Part shown: piece by piece, positions 7,526-15,557 of the stretch
Layout of the letters: each line of letters starts with the position of its first letter
Position numbering within the stretch: position 1 is the first letter of the stretch
Source: Microbacterium aerolatum
Lineage (GTDB): Bacteria > Actinomycetota > Actinomycetes > Actinomycetales > Microbacteriaceae
Assembly: GCF_007988825.1 (NCBI RefSeq)
Contig: NZ_BJUW01000003.1
Coordinates: 186,001 to 250,000 of the forward strand
Length of the DNA: 64,000 bases
Direction of reading: 5' to 3'
Made by a program: the position numbers and the translations under genes
The notes under the pieces: model-generated
The model's input: only the letters and a program-made list of their open reading frames with translations
The model's database searches: none
Told to the model about the DNA's origin: nothing

Positions 7526-8907
7526 CAGGGGCGTTCCAGCTGGGCGTGGGCGGCGAGGATCGCCCCGTATTGCACGCCGACGACCTGCGCCAGCGGCAGC
7601 GGGGGAGTGTCTCCGCCTGCGCGGGCCTCGGCGAGCCAGCCGTCGAAGATCGTCTGGATCTCGGCCGCCGCGCGACGAACCTCCGGTGCCGCGACGCCGG
7701 CCGCGACCTCGGCGGTCAGTGCGCGCCGCAGCATCCCGCCCCAGCGCAGCCGGTGTAGGTTCACGACGCCGTCGAGGCTGCTGAGCTCGGCCACGGTGGC
7801 GAGCCGACCGTCCTCCTTCTCTGCGCGGAGGAGATCGGCCTTGCCGGCTCCCGTCGCCATCGGAGAGAAGACGCGAGCGGCGCGCAGCAGGGGCGTGTCC
7901 ATCCGCACGTGCGGGTCGACCGCGGCGATCAACTCGGTGAGAATGCGTCCGGTCTCGACGAGGCGTTCGCCGCAGCGGCGCAGGGCGTCGCGGTGGACGG
8001 TCTCGGTGAGCGACGCGTCATCCGCGGCGGGATCGCCGAACTGCGGGAGCTCGGCGATCAGCGACAGGGTTCCGTAGCGGCGGGTGTACGAGGTCGAGGC
8101 GTCGCCGGCGCTCCCGGGCGGGTACGGGTCCAGGCCCGCTTCCTCGCTCCAGTCGTAGGCATCCTGCAGGGTGCCCATCTCGTAGATCGCGTCGGCGAGC
8201 ACGGTGAAGTGCGCGCCCTCCGCCTCGCCGGTGTGCAGTGGGACGCCGCAGGATGTCGTGATCTCGTGCAGCAGCGGATAGAGAGCCGGCACGGCATGCG
8301 ACAGATAGAAGTAGGCCCCACCGCCCTCGCTGTTGTGCAGCGGCACGTACAGGTCGGGGGCCGTGAGGTCGATCGCCCTGGCGAGGGCGACCGTCTCGGG
8401 CATCATGGCGTCGAAGTAGGCGTCCTTGTAGGCGAACGGGAACGTCCACTCCACCTGCTCGTCGGGGGCGGGGCGGAAGAACTCGCGGGTGTACAGCGAC
8501 CGGTCCGAGGGATCGGCGAACCAGCCCTCGTTCAGGCGCATCCCGTCGGGATCCGCGCACGGGACGATATGCCACGCGGTGTCGCACCCGGCGCGGAAGG
8601 CCTCGTCGGAGGCGAGCTGCTCGACCAGGTGCAGGATCGTCAGCGACCCGATCGGCTCGTTCGGGTGCACCCCGCCCACGATGAGCGCCGATCGGCGGCC
8701 GGTGCCGACGTGGTGGAGCCAGATCGGCTCGCCCAGCCGGCTCGTGCCGATGCGCTCGGACGAGATGAGATCCGGGTGCTCGGAACGCAGGCGCTCGAGG
8801 CCGGCGTTGAGCTCGTCGACGGTGGGGATGCTGGTCAGCTGCGGCACCGCACCGGCACGGCGGAGGATGTCCTCCGCCGTGCCGAGCGCAGCCTGGGGGT
8901 CGTGCAC
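7525..8907 (-). CDS. M14 family zinc carboxypeptidase in a peptide-transport operon
   Basis: The protein is 460 residues. Zinc ligands appear as HPNE (His81, Glu84) and His191 in PLHNSEGG, and Glu286 in LIAELPQF is the expected general base; DGMRLNEGWF resembles the Asn-Arg substrate clamp. The family removes C-terminal residues or cleaves peptide-like amides. No signal peptide is seen, so it likely acts in the cytoplasm on imported peptides. It lies between the binding-protein and permease genes of the operon. The C-terminal 150 residues are helical and not part of the catalytic core. The start is GTG with GGAG about ten bases upstream. Exact substrate is unknown. Confidence 0.85.
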   Translation of the reverse strand: MHDPQAALGTAEDILRRAGAVPQLTSIPTVDELNAGLERLRSEHPDLISSERIGTSRLGEPIWLHHVGTGRRSALIVGGVHPNEPIGSLTILHLVEQLASDEAFRAGCDTAWHIVPCADPDGMRLNEGWFADPSDRSLYTREFFRPAPDEQVEWTFPFAYKDAYFDAMMPETVALARAIDLTAPDLYVPLHNSEGGGAYFYLSHAVPALYPLLHEITTSCGVPLHTGEAEGAHFTVLADAIYEMGTLQDAYDWSEEAGLDPYPPGSAGDASTSYTRRYGTLSLIAELPQFGDPAADDASLTETVHRDALRRCGERLVETGRILTELIAAVDPHVRMDTPLLRAARVFSPMATGAGKADLLRAEKEDGRLATVAELSSLDGVVNLHRLRWGGMLRRALTAEVAAGVAAPEVRRAAAEIQTIFDGWLAEARAGGDTPPLPLAQVVGVQYGAILAAHAQLERP

Positions 8908-8948
8908 GGTGATACTGCTCCGTCCTGAGGGGTGTGCGTCGCGGTGCG

Positions 8949-10547
8949 TCAGCCGGCGACGGCGATCTTGGGCACGTCGATCGCGCCCGCGTTGGTGTGC
9001 AGTTCGGCGATGCGGTCCGAGGTCACGTACAGGTACCGGTTGCCGAACATCGGCACGGTCGGGAAGTCCTGCAGGATCCTCTCCTGCGCGGCCACGTATC
9101 CGGCCAGGGAGTCCTCCAGTGTGTCGGCGGCGTTCGCCTGACGCAGCAGCTCATCGACCTCGGGGCTGCTGTAGCCGCCGGCGCCGAAGTTGCCCTCGCC
9201 GGTGGCCGTGAACACTGCGGTGAGCGTGTTCTGCTGGCTGGGGTAGAGAGCACCCCAGCGGGCGCGGAACGGCCCGTCGGTCTCGCCGTTCTGCACGGCG
9301 TCGGTGAACGCGGCGAAGTCGGCCGAGGGGCTGGCGATGACGGCCTCGATACCCAGATTCTGACGCAGCTGGTTCGCGATCGCCTCGAAGTAGTCCTCCT
9401 GGCCCCAGTTGGCGACGAAGTGCACCTTCATCTCGCCGTCGAAGCCGCCGGCCTCCTCGAGCAGTGCCTTCGCGGCATCCGGGTCGAACTCGCAGTACTC
9501 GCCGCAGACGCCCTCGGGATCGCCGGGCATGCTCGGCGCGGTGAGAGATGTGGCGGGCACCTGGGAGCCGCCGAACACGGCGTCGTTGATGGCCTCGCGG
9601 TCGATGGCCATCGAGATCGCCTGGCGGACGCGGACGTCCGAGAAGCGCGGGTCGGAGAGGGTGAAGCCGAGGAAGTCGACGCCGGGGGCGTCGAGCTCGT
9701 AGACGCTGTCGCCGAAGTCGTTGCGCGCCTGTACGGCCTGGCCGGCCGCGATCGCCGCGATGTCGATGTCGCCGGCGAGCGCGTCGGTGTAGGCGGTGGC
9801 GGTGTCGAGGTACGGCACGAACGTCACGGCGTCGAGCGTGGGCGCGTCCCCGGCGTAGTCGTCGTAGGCGACGGCCTCGATCGGGTCGGATTCGCTCCAG
9901 CCGTCGGTGAGCTCGAACGGTCCGTTGCCGACGGGCGCCTCTTCCCAGGCCGCCAGGTCATCCAGCGCTTCGGAGGGCAGCGGGTACAGGCCGGTCTGGC
10001 CGATGCCGAGCTGCAGCGGGTACTGGCGGTCGGGAGCGGACAGCTCGACCGTGAAGGTGCGGTCGTCGACGACCGAGAGCCCTGCCAGCTCGGTCGCGGT
10101 CGGCTCGCCCTCGGCGGGGTTCAGATCGGCGTACCCGGCGACGTTCGCCAGCTGCGGCCCGTTCACCCAGGCGTTGGGCCCGTATGCGGCGTAGTTCCAG
10201 GTGTCGACGTAGTCCTGTGCCGTGACCGGCTCGCCGTCGTGGAAGGTCCAGCCGTCGCGGAGGGTGATCGTCCAGGTCTGGGCGTCATCCGACTCGACCG
10301 ACTCTGCTGCGACGAAGGAGACCTCGCCGTCCTCGTCGACCTGCGTGAGCGGAGCGAAGATCGTCTCCAGGATCACGTAGGAGCTGAACTGGTTGCCGGG
10401 GATCATCGAGTCCGGCTGCTCGACGGCGTACCGGATCGGGTCGGCGGAGTCGCCACCGCCGTCGTTCGCCTGGCCTGCCGAGCATCCTGCGAGTGCCAGC
10501 GCCGCCACCGCGGATCCAACTGCCACCAGTCGTGCCTTGCTGTGCAT
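8949..10547 (-). CDS. Peptide ABC transporter substrate-binding lipoprotein (SBP family 5)
   Basis: The 532-residue protein begins with a lipoprotein signal ending in LALAGCSA, so the mature chain is anchored outside the membrane at Cys. It has the family 5 (DppA/OppA) features: a TWTITLRDGWTFHDGEPV segment early and RQAISMAIDREAIND in the middle. It captures the peptide or related solute and delivers it to the permeases downstream. ATG at 10547 is preceded by an ideal AAGGAGGAG; an in-frame reading further upstream is non-coding promoter DNA. First gene of the six-gene operon. Confidence 0.92.
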   Translation of the reverse strand: MHSKARLVAVGSAVAALALAGCSAGQANDGGGDSADPIRYAVEQPDSMIPGNQFSSYVILETIFAPLTQVDEDGEVSFVAAESVESDDAQTWTITLRDGWTFHDGEPVTAQDYVDTWNYAAYGPNAWVNGPQLANVAGYADLNPAEGEPTATELAGLSVVDDRTFTVELSAPDRQYPLQLGIGQTGLYPLPSEALDDLAAWEEAPVGNGPFELTDGWSESDPIEAVAYDDYAGDAPTLDAVTFVPYLDTATAYTDALAGDIDIAAIAAGQAVQARNDFGDSVYELDAPGVDFLGFTLSDPRFSDVRVRQAISMAIDREAINDAVFGGSQVPATSLTAPSMPGDPEGVCGEYCEFDPDAAKALLEEAGGFDGEMKVHFVANWGQEDYFEAIANQLRQNLGIEAVIASPSADFAAFTDAVQNGETDGPFRARWGALYPSQQNTLTAVFTATGEGNFGAGGYSSPEVDELLRQANAADTLEDSLAGYVAAQERILQDFPTVPMFGNRYLYVTSDRIAELHTNAGAIDVPKIAVAG

Positions 10548-10629
10548 AACTCCTCCTTGAGCCACACCATCTGGAATCCGTCTCGGTGCGGCGGGGACGG
10601 GCTGCTCGGGTTCGCAGCCGTTTCCCAGC

Positions 10630-10659
10630 ACGCTAGAGGGGATCCGGTTCAATCGTCAA
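10630..10659 (-). promoter_or_regulatory. Predicted promoter of the peptide-transport operon
   Basis: On the minus strand TTGACG (10659-10654) and TAGCGT (10635-10630) are separated by 18 bases, giving a leader of about 75 bases before the binding-protein ATG. A palindrome ends two bases upstream of the -35. Confidence 0.55.
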
Positions 10660-10661
10660 TG

Positions 10662-10685
10662 AACTTTCAGTGATTACTGAAAGTT
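10662..10685. promoter_or_regulatory. Perfect 24-bp palindrome, candidate operator of the operon's GbsR-like regulator
   Basis: AACTTTCAGT, a GATT spacer, then ACTGAAAGTT: two perfect 10-base arms. It is notably A+T-rich for this genome and abuts the -35 of the peptide-transport promoter. No other regulator gene is adjacent, so autoregulation by the in-operon regulator is the simplest reading. Confidence 0.6.
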
Positions 10686-10747
10686 GTAATAGGAGTGAAA
10701 CACGAGCGACGCGCGAGCGCAATACCCAGTCCGCCCTCCGCGCACAG

Positions 10748-10814
10748 CGAGATTGCATTCCGCGGCCGATATCGCCGGAAATCCGGTGCGTCTCGTCCGC
10801 GGAATGCAATCTCG
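10748..10814. repeat. 67-bp palindromic element, copy A
   Basis: Perfect 18-base inverted arms (CGAGATTGCATTCCGCGG and its complement) surround a 31-base loop. A second copy with identical arms and identical loop length lies at 40983-41049. The surrounding gap (10548-10834, 287 bases) otherwise holds the operon promoter. Confidence 0.85.
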
Positions 10815-10834
10815 GAGAGGGGAGTGGGAGGAGG

Positions 10835-11932
10835 TCAGCCGCGGAGGGCCTCGCGGAACTTCACCCGCGCCCCCATCTTCAGCAGCGAGTTCTCGTAGAT
10901 CTTCGCGCCGAGCATGATCACCAGCGCGCACGCGACGAGCATGATCGCCAGCGACGCCAGCGGCTCCCACCACTCCGCCTCGTTGAAGAACAGCCGGATC
11001 GGCATCCCGACCGGCGCCGAGAACGGCACGTACGAGAGCACCGTCATCACGACCGGGTTGTCGCCGAAGAAGATCACCAGGAAGTACGGGATCATCGTCA
11101 GATACATCACCGGGGTCAGCGTCGCGCCGACATCCTCCTGGCGCGAGACCATCGATCCCGCGGCCGCGAACATCGCCGCGAGCAGGATGAACCCGAACAG
11201 GAAGAACACCGCGAACCAGAGCACGGGGCCGCCGATTCCCGCGAGGAAGGACGTCTGGCCCGTGACGATCAGACCGATCGTGCCCACGGCCACCAGCAGC
11301 AGGATCTGCGAGATCGCGAGGATCGTGTTGCCGATCACCTTCCCGGCCAGCAGCACTCGTGCCGGGATCGTCGAGAGCAGAATCTCGATGACGCGGGTCT
11401 GCTTCTCCTCGACGACGCTGGTGGCGATCGGCGAGCCGAAGGTGATCGCGGCCATCATGAACACCAGTCCGAACGCGATGCCGAGCAGGTAACGCAGCGG
11501 TCCGCTCGCGGCATCCGGGCTGAGCAGCTCGACCTCCGGCGAAACCGACAGCGCCATCAGCAGACTCTGCGGCGCCTCCTCGTCGGCGATGATCACGAGC
11601 CCGGTAGTCGACGACGCATCGTCGATGACGGCCGCGTCGACTTCTCCGGATTCGACGAGAGCGGTCGCCTCGTCCCGGTCGGCGACCTCGGTGACGTCAT
11701 AGCCGTCGAGTTCTGAAAGGGCGGATGCTGTCGCACCCGTCGCCGCGATCGGCGTCGAGCTGGGATTCGCCGAAGAGACGCCGGCCCAGATGACGCCGCC
11801 GAGAGCGATCAGCAGCAGGATGGCGGTGGAGATGAGATACGCCTTGCTGCGCAGCTTGGTGCTCAGCTCGCGCTCCGCGACGAGCCAGATCCCCTGGCCG
11901 GTCGAGACGGCGGTGGTCGACGACGCGTTCAC
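10835..11932 (-). CDS. ABC-2 type transporter permease (NatB-like)
   Basis: This 365-residue membrane protein has one N-terminal helix (AYLISTAILLLIALGGVIWAG, trimmed by one), a roughly 120-residue extracytoplasmic domain, and a C-terminal block of five or six helices containing VVEEKQTRVIEILLSTI, the hallmark of the NatB/YhaP group. With the upstream ATPase it forms an exporter, in relatives linked to sodium or drug efflux; the cargo here is unknown. GTG at 11932 overlaps the ATPase stop by 4 bases (GTGA), so the two are coupled. A longer in-frame reading extends antisense-like into the ATPase gene and is rejected. Confidence 0.87.
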   Translation of the reverse strand: MNASSTTAVSTGQGIWLVAERELSTKLRSKAYLISTAILLLIALGGVIWAGVSSANPSSTPIAATGATASALSELDGYDVTEVADRDEATALVESGEVDAAVIDDASSTTGLVIIADEEAPQSLLMALSVSPEVELLSPDAASGPLRYLLGIAFGLVFMMAAITFGSPIATSVVEEKQTRVIEILLSTIPARVLLAGKVIGNTILAISQILLLVAVGTIGLIVTGQTSFLAGIGGPVLWFAVFFLFGFILLAAMFAAAGSMVSRQEDVGATLTPVMYLTMIPYFLVIFFGDNPVVMTVLSYVPFSAPVGMPIRLFFNEAEWWEPLASLAIMLVACALVIMLGAKIYENSLLKMGARVKFREALRG

Positions 11933-12825
11933 TGGATGACCTCCTTGAAGATCTGGGCGAGGGTGGGATGCTGCGGACCGAACCGGCTGACGTCGCCGTC
12001 CTGCAGGGCGCGCCGGAGCACGCGCTGCGCCGTGGCGGGGTCGTCGACGTCGAACACGGCGCTGCCGCCCTCGAAGTCGACGACGGTGACGCCCTCTTCG
12101 TCTCGCAGCCAGCCGACGTCTGCGGAGCCGTCGAGCTCCCAGCGCGGGGCCGAGTACTGCTCGCGCAGCTGATCCCGGGGTCCTGCGGCGCGGATCGTCC
12201 CGCCCGCGATGATGACCAGGTCGTCGCACAGGCGCTCGACGACGTCGAGCTGGTGCGAAGAGAACAGCACGGAGGCGCCCTGTGATGCGCGCTCCTGGAG
12301 CACGCCGGCGACGGTATCGACGGCGATCGGGTCGAGGCCCGAGAACGGCTCGTCGAGGATGAGCACCTCCGGTTCGTGCACGAGGGATGCCGCGATCTGC
12401 GCCCGCTGCTGGTTGCCGAGCGACAGCGCCTCGATGTTGTCGTTCAGGCGCTCCTCGAGACCGAGCTCGGTGAGAAGCGCGGTGGCCTTGGCGGTGGCAT
12501 CCGTCTTGGAGAATCCATGCAGCCGCGCGAAGTACACGACCTGTTCGAGCACCTTCATCTTCGGGTACAGGCCACGCTCCTCGGGCATGTACCCGAACTG
12601 GCGGCGGATGTCGCCGGTGAGCGCGGTGCCGCCGAGCGTGACCGAGCCGCCGTCGGAGGCGAGCAGGCCGAGGACGATCCGCATCGTGGTCGTCTTGCCC
12701 GCGCCGTTGCCGCCGACGAAGCCGGTGAGTCGGCCGGCGTGTACCGGGAAGGTGACGTCGTCGAGCACGCGCCGGGATCCGTAGCTCTTCGTGACGCCGT
12801 TCAGCTGCAGGGTTCCTGAAGTCAC
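11929..12825 (-). CDS. ABC transporter ATP-binding protein (NatA-like)
   Basis: The 298-residue ATPase has Walker A GGNGAGKTTT, a signature LSLGNQQR (a slightly divergent LSGGQ), Walker B VLILDEPFSGLDP and a switch His in SSHQ. About 75 C-terminal residues after the core form a small regulatory-type domain, as in DrrA/NatA proteins. GTG at 12825 has AAGGAG nine bases upstream and is preferred to more distal starts. It pairs with the permease immediately downstream to make a two-component exporter. Substrate is not readable from the sequence. Confidence 0.9.
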   Translation of the reverse strand: MTSGTLQLNGVTKSYGSRRVLDDVTFPVHAGRLTGFVGGNGAGKTTTMRIVLGLLASDGGSVTLGGTALTGDIRRQFGYMPEERGLYPKMKVLEQVVYFARLHGFSKTDATAKATALLTELGLEERLNDNIEALSLGNQQRAQIAASLVHEPEVLILDEPFSGLDPIAVDTVAGVLQERASQGASVLFSSHQLDVVERLCDDLVIIAGGTIRAAGPRDQLREQYSAPRWELDGSADVGWLRDEEGVTVVDFEGGSAVFDVDDPATAQRVLRRALQDGDVSRFGPQHPTLAQIFKEVIQ

Positions 12826-12946
12826 GTCGACTGTCTCCTTCGTTCTGTGCATCGCATGACTCCACGCTACGGAGCGGGCAGGGGGCGCGGCATCCCCCGT
12901 GCGGCGGATCTCGTGCATCCTCTCGTGGGCGGACCCGATCGATCCG

Positions 12947-14119
12947 TCAGCGGCGGACGGTGAGCAGCCAGCGCATCAGCAGACCCGCCAGCAGCGCCCA
13001 GAACGCGGCGCTGATTCCGGCGAACGAGAGACCGGATGCCGCGATGAGGAAGGTCACCACGGCAGGCAGTCGCTCACCGGCCTCCGCGACGGCCTGATGC
13101 ACTGCCGAGCCGAGCGCGGCGAAGAGGGCGACGCCGGCGACCGCGGGGATCACCGCCTCCGGCGCCAGGGTGACCAGCGCGGACAAGGCCGCCGCGAAGA
13201 CGCCGAGTACAAGGTACGACGCGCCGGTCGAGGCCCCGGCGATCCAGCGCCGTCTCGGGTTGGGATCCGCGTCGGGTGCGGCGGCCAGTGCCGCGCTGAT
13301 CGCGGCGAGGTTGATGCCGTGTCCTCCGGCGGGAGCACTCAGCGCCGTCCCGATGCCGGTGACCAGCATCGCCGGTCGCCACGGCACTTCGTAGCCGAAG
13401 CTGCGCATGATCGCGATGCCCGGCACGTTCTGCGATGCCATCGTCACGACGAACAGCGGCAGGGCGATGCCGACGAGGGCCTCCACGGTGAAGACCGGTG
13501 CCGTCCATTCGAGCCGGGGAAGGAGCGTCGCAGCTTCCACCGTCGAGCCGCTGCGTATCCACTCGACGCCGACGACGATCGCCGCGGCGACGAAAGCGAG
13601 CGGCACGGCCCATCGCGGCGCCAGCCGTACGAAGACCAGCCAGGTCAGCAGCACCGGCAGCACGCCCCACGGGTTCACCGCGATCCCGGTGATCGGTGCC
13701 AGGCACAGCGGCAGCAGGATGCCGGCGAGCATCGCCTGCGCGATGGATGCTGGGATCCGCGCGATCAGCAGACCGAATCCGGGCCACGCTCCCGCGAGCA
13801 GAGTGAGGGCGGCCACCACGAGGAAGGCTCCTGTCGCCGCCGGCCAGCCGCCGTCGACCGCGCCCGTGGCGGCCAGCAGCGCCGCGCCCGGCGTCGACCA
13901 GGCCACCGTGATGGGCATGCGGTAGCGCCACGCCAGGATGATGCAGGAGATGCCCATCATCAGACTCAGCGCCAGCAGGCCGCTGGCCGCCTGAGCCGGC
14001 GTCGCCCCGACGGCGCCGAGTCCCGTGAGCACCACAGCGAAGGAGCTGGTGAACCCGACGAGGGCCGTCACGGCGCCGGCCAGGATCGGCCGTGACAACG
14101 GTGCGAGCGAGTCGGTCAT
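12947..14119 (-). CDS. benE: BenE family benzoate/H+ symporter-like transporter
   Basis: The 390-residue integral membrane protein has 11-12 helices with the BenE-type N-terminus (PILAGAVTALVGFTSSFAVV) and the conserved SQNVPG (residues ~237-242) and APAGGHGINLAAI motifs. BenE proteins import benzoate with protons; some relatives carry other aromatic or carboxylate compounds. No benzoate catabolic genes are adjacent, so the substrate is uncertain. The ATG follows TAACCT by 7 bases with no clear ribosome site, suggesting a leaderless message. It is divergent from the FMN reductase gene. Confidence 0.85.
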   Translation of the reverse strand: MTDSLAPLSRPILAGAVTALVGFTSSFAVVLTGLGAVGATPAQAASGLLALSLMMGISCIILAWRYRMPITVAWSTPGAALLAATGAVDGGWPAATGAFLVVAALTLLAGAWPGFGLLIARIPASIAQAMLAGILLPLCLAPITGIAVNPWGVLPVLLTWLVFVRLAPRWAVPLAFVAAAIVVGVEWIRSGSTVEAATLLPRLEWTAPVFTVEALVGIALPLFVVTMASQNVPGIAIMRSFGYEVPWRPAMLVTGIGTALSAPAGGHGINLAAISAALAAAPDADPNPRRRWIAGASTGASYLVLGVFAAALSALVTLAPEAVIPAVAGVALFAALGSAVHQAVAEAGERLPAVVTFLIAASGLSFAGISAAFWALLAGLLMRWLLTVRR

Positions 14120-14126
14120 AACGGTG

Positions 14127-14132
14127 AGGTTA
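14127..14132 (-). promoter_or_regulatory. -10 hexamer of benE, leaderless type
   Basis: TAACCT on the minus strand ends 7 bases before the benE ATG. Confidence 0.5.
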
Positions 14133-14243
14133 TCGGGTGACTCAGCCCGCTCTTACATTCATCGGAATAGAATCCGTCGGGTGGTCGTTGACACCCACAG
14201 AACATCCCCGGCTCGCCCCGAGCCCGAACAGAAGGAACTTCCT

Positions 14244-14816
14244 GTGACCCGCACCATCGGATACATCGTCGGCAGCATCTCCAGCACCTCCATCAACCGC
14301 CGCCTCGCGCGCGTGCTGCAGAACCTCGCTCCCGAGGGCACCGAGCTCGTCGAGATCGAGATCAAGGACCTGCCCTTCTACTCGCCCGACTTCGACGGGG
14401 ACTTCCCGCAGATCGCCACCGACTTCAAGAAGGCCATCGCCGACGTCGACGGCGTCATCATCGTGACCCCCGAGTACAGCCGCTCCATCCCCGGCGTCCT
14501 GAAGAACGCCCTGGACTGGTCGACCCGTCCCTACGGCGAGATGTCGTTCTACGGCAAGCCGGTCGCCGTCATCGGCACCTCGGGCTCGGGCATCGCCACC
14601 GCCGCCGCCCAGCAGCACCTCCGCGCGATCCTCGGCCACTTCAGCGCCGTCACCATGGGCCAGCCCGAGGGCTTCATCCAGGACCGCCCGGGCCTGTTCA
14701 CCGAGGACGGCCAGGTCACGGACGACTCGACCGCCGGCTTCCTGTCCGGCTACCTCGAGGCGTTCAACGGCCTCATCTCGCGCGTCCAGCACTCCGCGGA
14801 GCTCGTGAACGCGTAA
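14244..14816 (+). CDS. NADPH-dependent FMN reductase family protein
   Basis: This 190-residue flavodoxin-like protein has the FMN-reductase pattern: GSISSTSINRRLARVL near the N-terminus for phosphate binding, TPEYSRSIPGVLKNALDWSTR (shown trimmed: PEYSRSIPGVLKNALDW) for the isoalloxazine, and GTSGSGIATA in the C-terminal half. It transfers electrons from NAD(P)H to FMN, quinones or similar acceptors, probably protecting against redox stress. GTG at 14244 has GAAGGAAC upstream; an in-frame extension upstream is rejected because it overlaps the benE promoter. It ends at a strong hairpin shared with the convergent response-regulator gene. Confidence 0.85.
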   Translation: MTRTIGYIVGSISSTSINRRLARVLQNLAPEGTELVEIEIKDLPFYSPDFDGDFPQIATDFKKAIADVDGVIIVTPEYSRSIPGVLKNALDWSTRPYGEMSFYGKPVAVIGTSGSGIATAAAQQHLRAILGHFSAVTMGQPEGFIQDRPGLFTEDGQVTDDSTAGFLSGYLEAFNGLISRVQHSAELVNA

Positions 14817-14832
14817 GCAGCTCCCGCTCGAT

Positions 14833-14867
14833 CGGATGCCCCGCGGCCGCGTGCTGCGGGGCATCCG
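14833..14867. terminator. Hairpin between convergent genes, probable bidirectional terminator
   Basis: CGGATGCCCCGC and GCGGGGCATCCG form a perfect 12-bp stem with an 11-base loop, 17 bases after the FMN reductase stop and 16 before the response-regulator stop. There is no T-run. Confidence 0.6.
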
Positions 14868-14882
14868 TCGTCTCCGTCCCTG

Positions 14883-15557
14883 CTATGCCAGCCCGCCCCG
14901 CAGCGCCCGCACCACAGCCTGCACACGATCGCGCGCGCCGAGCTTCTGCAGAATCCGCGAGACGTGCGTCTTCACGGTCGCCTCGCCGATGTACAGCGTC
15001 GTCGCGATCTCCGCGTTGCTCATCGCCTCGGCCATGAGCGTCAACACCTCGGCCTCACGATCCGTCAGCGGATCCGAAAGTGCCGGCGGTGCGGATGCCG
15101 CCGCCGCACTCTGCGCGCCGGGCGCCCCCGCGGCATACCGTTGCACGACCCGCCGGGTCACCTCGGGCGCCAGCATCCCGTCGCCCGCGGCGAGCACCCG
15201 GACGGCTGCGACGAGATCCTCCGGGCTGCTGTTCTTGAGCAGGAACCCGCCGGCCCCGGCATACAGGGCGCTGAACAGGTAGTCGTCTCGATCGAACGTC
15301 GTCACGATCGCGATCGCCGCGTGCACGTCGGGATCGGCAACGATCCGGCGGGTCGCCTCGATCCCGTCCATGTCGGGCATCTGCACGTCCATGCTGATCA
15401 CATCCGGTTTCAGTGCGGATGCCTGGGCCACCGCCTCGGCGCCCGTCGATGCTTCTCCGACCACCTCGATGTCGGGCTGGCTGTCGAGAATCGTGCGGAA
15501 CCCGGCGCGCAGCATGGCGTGGTCGTCGACGAGGAGGACGCGGATCGGCGAGGTCAT
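14883..15557 (-). CDS. NarL/LuxR family response regulator
   Basis: The 224-residue protein has a receiver domain (acidic pair at residues 11-12, phosphoacceptor Asp57 in ISMDVQMP, conserved Thr in VTTF and Lys in LLKNSSPEDL) and a C-terminal LuxR HTH (LTDREAEVLTLMAEAMSNAE through VKTHVSRILQKLGARDR). It is phosphorylated by the kinase whose gene overlaps it by 4 bases upstream and then binds DNA; target genes are unknown. An alanine-rich linker of about 20 residues joins the domains. Confidence 0.93.
   Translation of the reverse strand: MTSPIRVLLVDDHAMLRAGFRTILDSQPDIEVVGEASTGAEAVAQASALKPDVISMDVQMPDMDGIEATRRIVADPDVHAAIAIVTTFDRDDYLFSALYAGAGGFLLKNSSPEDLVAAVRVLAAGDGMLAPEVTRRVVQRYAAGAPGAQSAAAASAPPALSDPLTDREAEVLTLMAEAMSNAEIATTLYIGEATVKTHVSRILQKLGARDRVQAVVRALRGGLA

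Noticed and set aside
3577..10673. Several 300-590-codon plus-strand frames across the peptide-transport operon
   Set aside because: They are antisense to convincing transporter genes and show repetitive Arg/His-rich composition.
12947..14119. Naming a benzoate degradation locus from benE
   Set aside because: No ben, cat or pca genes are adjacent, so only transporter family membership is supported.
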